From JAGXTF01 sp038317095 (GTDB lineage: Bacteria > Bacteroidota > Bacteroidia > NS11-12g > UBA955), in assembly GCA_038317095.1 (NCBI GenBank), contig JBBQBB010000007.1, positions 21,777 to 85,776 on the forward strand: 64,000 bases of DNA, given 5' to 3'. This document shows positions 19,601-21,484 of this stretch, in pieces (position 1 is the stretch's first letter; each line of letters opens with the position of its first letter). The notes under the pieces are model-generated. The model had not been told where the DNA came from. It saw only the letters and a list, made by a program, of their open reading frames with translations, and did not search any database. A program made the position numbers and the translations under genes.

Positions 19601-21404
19601 CAAATGTGCTGTCGTTTCTGTACAAGTGAATGAAAATTCAGTGGCTCCTGCTAGCATTTCAGCTACTTCTAAAACGATTTGCAAAGGTCAATCTGCCACA
19701 TTGCAAGTTGTTGGTGGATATCTAGGAACGGGTGCAAACTGGGTATGGTATAGAAATGGATGTGGTGGAGATATTATGGGAACAGGCAACACTCTTATTG
19801 TTATGCCTGACGACACCACAGATTATTTTGTAAGGGCTCAAGGATATTGCCAAAATACAGTATGCAGGTCTGTGAGAATAAATGTAATTCCTACCCCACC
19901 TGTGCCTTTCAGTTTAACATCAACGTATAACGAAGTTTGTGCAGGAACCTCCACAATCCTTTATGTGAAGGGGCCAAAACTTAAACCTGGTGAAGATTGG
20001 AAGTGGTATACCACCAATGGTGTAACAACAACTTTTATAGGTACTGGTGACTCTATTATTATCAGCACTTCGACTTCTATCGATGTTTTTGTAAGGTCGG
20101 AGAATAGCTGTTTTGTGAGTGGCAGTCTTACCCAGCGAATAACGGTTTTGCCATACGGCGCTGGAACATGGGTAGGTATTAAATCTACGAGTTGGCATGA
20201 TGCTGATAATTGGTGCAATGGAATACCAAACGCAGCAACCGATGTCACCATTCCTAACGGTACCAAATTTCAACCAGCGATTTATACAACAGGACTTTGT
20301 AGAAATTTAACCATAAATGCGGGTGCATTGCTAACAATTACTGCGAATGGCGGCTTAGAATTGTATGGCAGTTACTCGAATCAAGGCACAATGTCTTCCG
20401 CAGGTACAATAAAATTGAAAGCCATTGGAAACGCAACAGGTGATGCAATTTCCACGCAAAACCTTGAATTAAATACAACGGGCCAATTTATCCTTAATGG
20501 AGATGTTGTTGTGAATGGAACTATGCGCCTTGTGCAAGGAAATATTTTAACCGGTTCAAAAGCCGTCGTTGTTTCTAACAACGCAGCTTCAGCCGTTGTT
20601 GCTGATATTTCCAATCCCAACTATACACTTGGCTGGATTGCAGGAAATCTTCGTAGAAATATTCAGTCAGTAGACAGCGTATACCATTTTCCAGTTGGCA
20701 CAGGTAGCGCATCGTACAACTTAGAATTGCATAACCACAATATTGTTGGAACAACAAGTTTACTAGCATACGTTGGATCTAAGGTTGGAATCGATGCAGG
20801 GTTGAAGGTTACCGAAAATGGAACGGATTACTTTAAAGTGAATACTGGCGGTGTATGGTATTTAGAAGGAGACGATTCTATTCAATCTGGTAATTTTGAT
20901 TTAAAACTCTGGTATCATAATCAAACATCCTTTGTAACAGGTATGGTTGACAATAGTTTCTCTATCCTTCGCCGCCCATTGCCGAGTATAGATGCCGCGG
21001 AATGGAAATTGCCTAGAACTGGCAGCCAATACGTTGCTGGCACAGTAGCAAGCGGATTTGTCGTTAGAAATAAAGTAACCAACTTTGGACAATACGGAAT
21101 CGGTCAAACATTCTATGGTGTAGGTGCTAAGTCTTTCGTTAAGAATGGCAGTGCATTTGTAAATCCGAATCCATTTAACAACAGACTTCAAGTGGGAATT
21201 GAACTCATTTCTCCTGTGAAAGTAACAATTAAATTATTAGACTTAACAGGGCGTGTTGTTGTAGAAAAAGAATTGGGGATGTTGAATGGAAATCAGAATA
21301 TTCAACTCCAAACAGAACAACTTTCCGAAGGGATTTATACCATCTTGATCTCTGGCAACGGATACAATTTGTTTACTGAAAAACTCATAAGAATAAATAA
21401 GTAA
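1674..21404 (+). CDS. Giant T9SS-secreted beta-helix and Ig-repeat surface protein (6576 aa)
   Basis: Probably an exported adhesin-like protein. A signal peptide occupies about residues 1-27 (hydrophobic core, then TASAQPG). After an N-terminal domain of about 260 residues come four modules of 780-840 residues, each opening with a SGSYTIPS-like motif and closing with PDIGAxE, and full of Asn-rich NNxI repeats typical of right-handed parallel beta-helices. They are joined by domains ending FWLxYDI..A that resemble the N-terminal domain of BNR-type neuraminidases. One divergent Ig-like domain and 24 repeats of about 88 residues follow, each with up to four cysteines. The end carries a type A T9SS sorting domain. 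The frame has no interruption over 19.7 kb. A weak promoter candidate (TAAAATTG at 1647-1654) precedes it. No catalytic motif is seen; the ligand is unknown. Confidence 0.9.
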   Translation: MNRNYNSFKVCALVTLLSFSILTASAQPGVIRTQLVSGTSTDYSLAAKGNFLQYTAQASSSAAVGRTWSIGTGSAGSPSFTTNWRPVSGSGTQILIPGFNQFITPAAGSPPTYGSATYNASSGGTDGTLPAITSGRYYTFNVSKKSTSGTPVNENMAVLETNFNPVSISSVNRAASTIFTNSAALITITTGATPAVGENFYLRYSTSSTFATSTVVQFKMTGAAGEAAIPCLTGTVYYYVYSSNLSLAQINAAVTSFGQDAHDMVTLNLDNNSGSNYNYSVTSGTNFTGFYAVPSTCYATIASFVSALNSGTVTGGVTLLVQAGYTETATAGGISLTKSGTSTNKIVFRKIGVGANPILSAGAGSQASNLSTTALDAIFKISGGDYITIDGIDLRESAGNTTSTTQAEYGYLIGSVAVTDGAQYDTIRNCKITLNKTNASTGGATGIWMGQHYVGSFTAITAVSVAGVNQYCAFIADTVENVTVGIGILGSTTTTYYGTGNNASNCTIRNFGGGTTTQASGIISQYQIVQTFNNNRIANMENGGISATGILYGIYPFNNLLATSVVSMNNNIVLLDNNSVSTTFGLYNTTTTNGISNFNNNTIYFTLRSTGAGYGVYVTGTTSKAYITNNTFGVRQMSTGAVYGFFNAGVTGLLRIAGNTITGCDFRTATNGTVSGINYFIYNASILVIGDTITNNLIYNNSFYSTGTTYFIFNSASTVSGILVQGNQIYNNVNPTSGAWYYYYNVSSSTSGNSAVLNNVIRDNKSLGQMYGIYESTAAGHNRLIQYNKFYGNRCNSVMYAIYSVSGSTALHSHNEIYNDTCNSTFWGIYGFSNSTTAGTYWNAYKNTIRNIVNFSTTTYGIYLASTTLVANIHRNKISDLFSLSSFTGTSPIVAAIWAASGNTVNINNNVIGRLYASLGGTTVGGTTPSASYGYPLVGIYITGATACNVYYNTIYLDNTTSSAFAASTAGIWMNASSVFNVETRNNIIINNSSPTGSNVFPYVGRSVAIARNTTSGTNPLSLWSTASNNNILYAGNPSNNNALYYDFNGFYNTWCQYTTQVTPRDSNSYMESTPFVSLSSSSADFLRPSSATPSFAENRAVAISGYDYDFDSTFRNSVTPDIGAFEGSFVNQSLTTGVTTTVTHPFPSTGPGGTNQVILQIKINTGFQRTCPSNLTKMVFNTLGTTAVADISKALVYFTGTTPTINIASATLLSNVTSPSGRFTVNTTQPLAFGDNYIWLLYDVNCGVSTSNVLDASLDTVVTSWGTSTPGSPSGNMAILAPLSGSYTIPSATFPTLAAAINAFDNRGLSGAVTFNVSAGYSETAPPTGGGFLIRANSACANYTTTTNTLKIQRSGAGANPILYANVGTNSPISSRAGIPLDGIVTISGIDYTTFDGIDLVDNNTDAFKAAEYGFGLFKRAANNGVKGITIRNSSITLNVDNKQDGSTYFAGGAKGIYMGPVPYDSMLNLYTVIDTNGTNSFNRFDNLTIKNVAGGGVYLFGFAAATPFTFMDRNNVVNNCRITNFGGNMGSTVYGIFTTNQTGNHTISNNTLVNNDGTHTDAFNPLGGIVIFASPNSNLIISSNKLTLRKKPSSGLFYGIFYNPTGTSNVVVKNNILRDFFQPYHSLNTNLFYGIFQNTATTGLYDSVFNNQMRNFSLGMSSTVYGFNHTNSSNISYFANNVIDTFILTHPLSATIAFLYQNSGGPPSNSKDYCINNTFRNIRSYSLLSGRPIYGFYNLVNTNADVFIQNNTIEKLVTGGLVYCIFSNTGDSSYISNNTIKNDTSLSNSIYGIYLGGGNRKFIYNNAISGLTSSPLAISFATVAGIYDVSSTPMVIYNNRIADIATYFTTGNAYGLYTPGGSKSIYNNAIFNILGPNLGAADPGLTGYNIYGIQLLGNSVGFTNQIYNNTITLNQSTTPPANFASAGLWVARNAIADLKNNIIINKSVPGSTGKTIAFTRATKFKPTHSLTANKNIFFTPTGTGYAAYRDSNANVTSICAFIDTMTLGRESGSKFEDVVFQSTSIASAVFLKPTTTDATSASNGGISIPLVTADIVAISRSASTPDIGAYEDAFTAPSTGSATVVLTQATSTPKTGEPDAKVLRAKITPTTSTGSTITQFSLNTASTTSASRDIGKARMYFTNLDSNLNLLTAKKFGTDVVTPSGSYSISGNEILSCQKDYYFWLVYDIPCAALSSDVLDASCSQVSYSGGTITPGTTNPSGTQAINAPVALSGLYPIPSVFPTLDSAIKTLNFRGLTGGVTFSIASSYTESAPTNGYLMDITGCSANTSSGNRVTIKSAGGGMPIIYAQTNGNATPFTNATGSRLDGIFTINGTDFITFDSLDVRDTNILSNRPMEYAFGLFKKSPGNGTRNIIIRNCKITSMRLNGASGTANSLFLVGSKAIYLSPASYLDVANEFIPSDTFGVNSYNWFYGNDIRGYSNGIHLEGYNLSALYNDKSNKIGGYASKHGNSITNYGGNTASSNFGVYADDQTNLIVAGNTIDNAANGVPNSTQTYGFAIDNAVNAHTTVDNNIFRIRTNATAGGRIAIAVLNIDGSINRVRNNVVRGGRNLNVSNTGNNYGIWLSNLHARDTVSGNKVLLDTSDGNGQIMGINYGTVTPWNYIANNTVDTIISTSASFTNILAGIYHSSGLTGDGKTVIENNSIRNLKTINAGSIYGVFVTGTSVSPDVTVRNNSIGKRFKPVASGTNYGMYIQNYDTCIINNNLIEDDSISLQSFGMYVVSNNYTRIFNNRIRNVYSNGSTSAGLYAVSNIASDVFNNSISGIINNGSGSPVYGLLMSQTGLGIHNVYNNVIGNVSAPLFPSSLAVYGVYLAGSVTNTFNFYHNTIHLRSIPATTPYGTAALFTIPGAIVNLRNNIFSNLSGFAGTGLTAAHYRNSNALSSLSNTSNNNLYYAGVPSANNVLYFDGLNVRQTLCDMITFMTPRESFSQTDSVGFNSVRDTGNGTSYLRIRPSVASNVESSGAGIALVSKDLDGHTRNATKPDLGADEGTFTASASGSPTITVVQNRADAPKVANNNILRIQVNVTGAKPLVITRFVFNTAGSTTVAPITRAKVSITAADTNFKTSPMFGDSVANPNGRFVVNGVGTACAGSSNYFWLNYNIACNASTGDSIDARLDSITINGVTIAVTGGNPAGKRSIVGPLNGSYTIPGSFTSVLNAINALNTRGVSGNVVFNVGTGLVERAPSNQGFLILNQNTCGDTTNANRTVIFKKNGSGANPLLLGGSGGTALPSTTGRSLDGILTIAGTDYITFDGFDFTDTNNYNPATMEYGIGLFKLSGSNGTRNITIRNCNINLKRINSNNSSANFGIGNTGIVIVPTAYGDLGTQINTTDSMGSNSYNTFVNNTIRGVNIGIRGQGFSSAAPYLFYDRGNNFGLRGQGNIITNFGNNTLSSNSYGIQFSNNSNINVAGNYISNLENGGVRTIYAMYGIFGSGGVDNNVNISDNTVIIKAGAVSNTFYGVFSSNSGLGNLIIRRNKIQRFACQRGFSSSFYGVYIASAKTNVFVDSNLINNDTVFTTAQFSAIYNANSSYTNLTFRGNTVRDIFRLGSGSASSVTTYVLYNTGTSINLSCLVEGNVIKNIVLDSAGGSVYGYYNFGSAGGTTAVSTSNNIIDSIRFTGNQPLSQTIWGIYEQNGGFPKKNVNRNRISNLIPSSGNAFICTVYGMQVGYADVNKDDSICFNTIYNLYGNSFTTSASIIYGINIATSANWRVFGNKISNLINPGAHTSTNIYGIFSSSADTTFYANNVIANLSNTAANVSLNAGVGIFNSSGFGVFDHNTIFLKNASSGTNFGNTGIYINASYNQILRNNLVINRSTVSGSGYVAAIYRPGTSTTSFYNSASGNNAYFVGTGSGRSLFYDGTNNYTAFPFSAYSGAEGSSFQHWTKFRDSLNVLNANFLHIDTTSAYNCTLNGAGRATTNPAILRDIDNQFRVVSRPDVGADEFKEPSAITQNPVSMNVCPGSTVGFRGKASPSGNFQWQKNNVAISGATSDTLTLSSVTTSDTGNFRLMVVGCNNADTTYTSIARLNVGTASTAASSITASRDSVCRNTTTTLTVNGGSLGIGANWNWFRGGCGYGTGKTFIGTGSSITVTIAARDSFFVRAKGICDSTGCVKKIINLRDTSLPASSISGATTMNLGQTNNLSAVGGSLGYLSNWKWYSGSCGGTLLNSGSNPFGYKPTTSGSKTIFVRAEGSCNTTICRSINITVYDTSIAPTGINGTNPICLGQSTTLSVVGGTLGSSAVWKWYTASCGGAAAGTGNSIVVSPSAAGTFNYYVRAEGLSGNTACATIALVVRDSSKPATSINVSASTICQGQSSTLTVTGGSLGTSANWKWYLGGCASGSSIGSGTSVTVSPTSSGTFNYFVRAEGTCNNSVCVNTTITVRDSSLPATSITGTTIICLGGSSTMNISGGTLGNGASWKWYLSGCASGSSLATGASFIASPAAAGTYTYYARAEGTCNNTVCKSLVITVRDSSKPASSINVSASTICQGQSSTLTVSGGSLGTGANWKWYLGGCASGSSIGSGTSVTVSPTSSGTFNYFVRAEGTCNNSVCANRTITVRDSSLPATSITGTSTICLGGSSTMNINGGTLGNGASWKWYLGGCASGSSIGTGNSFAATPNTAGTYSYFARAEGACNSTICRSFVLTVRDSSKAASSISASKDSICRNSNGTLTATGGNLGTGANWRWYTTSCGVGLLGSGASITITPAAQTTYFLRAEGTCNTTTCISKVINIKDTSVAPTAITATNDSGCVGVSTTLSITGGTLGKGAKWNWYSGSCGGTYVGTGTSITFNISGSNTYFVRAEGDCGNSACISKLIKLRTTSSPATSVTASQTNICIRTSVNLGLTGGSLGTGGSWKWYSGTCGGTSLGTGTTLTVNPTGTTTYFLRAEDACGNTTCTSQTITVRDSSVPATSISGSGTLCVGQTATLSVSGGTLGTSASWKWFTGSCGGTPAGSGTSLSLNTASASTVTYFLRAEGTCNNTICRSLLVTTRDTSAPASSITGTSTICLGQSTTFGISGGSLGTSASWKWYSSSCGTGLVATANSITVSPTTAGTYTYYLRAEGACNNTICRTVTLTVRDSSKPATSISGTSTLCVGQTASLSVSGGSLGTAASWKWYTGSCGGTPVGSSTSLSLNTASSSIVTYYLRAEGTCNNTVCQSLVVTTRDTSKPASSITGTSTICLGQSTTFGISGGSLGTSASWKWYTGGCGTGLLATANSITVSPNTAGTYSYFARAEGACNNTICRTVTLTVRDTSKPATSISGTSTLCVGQTASLSVSGGSLGTGASWKWFTGSCGGTPAGSGTSLSLNTASSSNVTYFLRAEGTCNNTLCQSLVVTIRDTSRPATTITGTNNICLGKSTTFGISGGSLGTGASWKWYTSGCGTGLLATANSITVSPTTAGTYVYYLRAEGACNNTLCRSVTLTVQDSSKPASSVLGTTTLCVGQTTTLSVSGGSLGTGAVWKWYKNACGGTSIGSGASLALAATASGTTSYFVRAEGSCNSTLCASTTVTIRDTSIAPVSISGATNFCLGKTSTLTINGGSLGFGASWKWYSGSCGGTFISSGTSLTVSPASPGTYSYFIRAEGTCNNTICRSVILTVNDTSKPAISIIAPDTVCRGKVITMKRNGGSAGFGASWTWFLGGCGGTGTAPVGYGDSLKLGMASIPGVYNYYLSTVGGCNATSCIGKKIVIVDTSIRPTNFGPNPDVCLGKTVTLQFYDGVLGYKGKWNWYSGSCGGTLVGSGRSINVTPKSAGTFDYYVRAEGGCNTTLCSKVSFNIKDTSKPAAFITGPDTVCLGIQKIVFKRVGGSLSAGAAWLWHRDGAPCGGSSSAPAGTGDSIIASSGVISLGTHYFYLRGSGGCNVTACISKRIVIVDTSSTPSLISATFKTICVGQSTTLRVEDGNTGYKANWKWYTGSCGGTLVGTGITLTVSPPFSGLFTYYVRAEGGCNTTKCAVVSVQVNENSVAPASISATSKTICKGQSATLQVVGGYLGTGANWVWYRNGCGGDIMGTGNTLIVMPDDTTDYFVRAQGYCQNTVCRSVRINVIPTPPVPFSLTSTYNEVCAGTSTILYVKGPKLKPGEDWKWYTTNGVTTTFIGTGDSIIISTSTSIDVFVRSENSCFVSGSLTQRITVLPYGAGTWVGIKSTSWHDADNWCNGIPNAATDVTIPNGTKFQPAIYTTGLCRNLTINAGALLTITANGGLELYGSYSNQGTMSSAGTIKLKAIGNATGDAISTQNLELNTTGQFILNGDVVVNGTMRLVQGNILTGSKAVVVSNNAASAVVADISNPNYTLGWIAGNLRRNIQSVDSVYHFPVGTGSASYNLELHNHNIVGTTSLLAYVGSKVGIDAGLKVTENGTDYFKVNTGGVWYLEGDDSIQSGNFDLKLWYHNQTSFVTGMVDNSFSILRRPLPSIDAAEWKLPRTGSQYVAGTVASGFVVRNKVTNFGQYGIGQTFYGVGAKSFVKNGSAFVNPNPFNNRLQVGIELISPVKVTIKLLDLTGRVVVEKELGMLNGNQNIQLQTEQLSEGIYTILISGNGYNLFTEKLIRINK
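2541..5065 (+). repeat. Beta-helix module 1 of the giant protein
   Basis: First of four related modules. It starts at the FYAVPSTCYATIASFV segment, which has the spacing of the later IPS...FPTL motifs, and ends at PDIGAFEG. The body is a run of NN-rich strands of about 20-30 residues, as in parallel beta-helix proteins. This is the most divergent copy at its start. Boundaries are approximate. Confidence 0.7.
5523..7902 (+). repeat. Beta-helix module 2 of the giant protein
   Basis: Opens with LSGSYTIPSATFPTLAAAI and the RGLSGAVTFNV motif, and closes with PDIGAYED. Shared inner landmarks are ANPILYA, DGIVTISGIDYTTFDGIDL, and the AAEYGFGLFK segment that recurs in modules 3 and 4. A domain of about 150 residues separates it from module 1. 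Boundaries are approximate. Confidence 0.7.
8374..10720 (+). repeat. Beta-helix module 3 of the giant protein
   Basis: Opens with LSGLYPIPSVFPTLDSAI and RGLTGGVTFSI, contains DGIFTINGTDFITFDSLDV and MEYAFGLFK, and closes with PDLGADEGTF. Spacing from the start of module 2 is about 2.85 kb, the same period as between the other modules. Boundaries are approximate. Confidence 0.7.
11168..13578 (+). repeat. Beta-helix module 4 of the giant protein
   Basis: Opens with LNGSYTIPGSFTSVLNAI and RGVSGNVVFNV, contains DGILTIAGTDYITFDGFDF and MEYGIGLFK, and closes with PDVGADEF. It leads directly into one divergent Ig-like domain (about 13580-13825) and then the Ig-like array. Boundaries are approximate. 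Confidence 0.7.
14634..15695 (+). repeat. Two tandem copies of a 531-bp double-repeat unit
   Basis: Units 4-5 (from 14634) and 6-7 (from 15165) of the Ig-like array form a block repeated with a period of exactly 531 nt (177 codons). Long stretches are identical at the DNA level, including synonymous positions, for example the segment coding SSIGSGTSVTVSPTSSGTF. The frame is kept. Confidence 0.85.
16470..18035 (+). repeat. Three tandem copies of a 522-bp double-repeat unit
   Basis: Units 11-12, 13-14 and 15-16 of the array recur with a period of exactly 522 nt (174 codons), starting at 16470, 16992 and 17514; the next unit again starts in register at 18036. Each block alternates a TLCVGQ-type and an ICLGQ-type unit. 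Nucleotide identity is high, including silent positions, pointing to recent duplication or gene conversion. Confidence 0.85.
21150..21404 (+). other. T9SS type A sorting domain of the giant protein
   Basis: The last 85 or so residues begin FVNPNPFNNRLQVGIEL, continue with VKVTIKLLDLTGRVV, and end GIYTILISGNGYNLFTEKLI, followed by a basic tail. This is the canonical Por secretion C-terminal domain (PNPF start, DLTGR centre, GxY end). In known T9SS cargos it directs passage across the outer membrane and is usually removed. Confidence 0.9.
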
Positions 21405-21416
21405 ACAAACAAATTA

Positions 21417-21459
21417 TCATATAAAAAAAGGGAGCAATTTGCTCCCTTTTTTTATATGA
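21417..21459. terminator. Bidirectional terminator between the giant gene and leuS
   Basis: Two perfect 20-bp arms (21417-21436 and 21440-21459) flank a 3-nt ATT loop. The stem has a GC core (GGGAGC) and A7/T7 tracts on each side, so it ends transcription from both strands. The flanking genes converge: the giant gene stops 12 bp to the left and leuS 25 bp to the right. Confidence 0.9.
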
Positions 21460-21484
21460 TTGAAGGCTTTATTAATTTGTTGTT

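Larger units (their letters stand above)
13826..20150 (+). repeat. Array of 24 Ig-like repeats within the giant protein
   Basis: I count 24 tandem units averaging 263 nt (about 88 residues). The core consensus is an IC(L/V)GQ opening, then SGGSLGTGASWKWY, then a SCGG loop, FxRAEGTCNN, and a closing VRDSS/VRDTS linker with a following KPATSI. Most units have four cysteines (opening IC, SCGG, GTC and the next xC), suggesting disulfide-stabilised sandwiches outside the cell. The first and last four or five units are divergent, while the central ones are nearly identical, which is the pattern of recent internal amplification. Confidence 0.85.

Noticed and set aside
13826..20150. CRISPR-like or satellite array
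   Set aside because: The unit is 255-270 bp, always a multiple of three, and open in frame; there are no short repeats with unique spacers, so it is a coding repeat.
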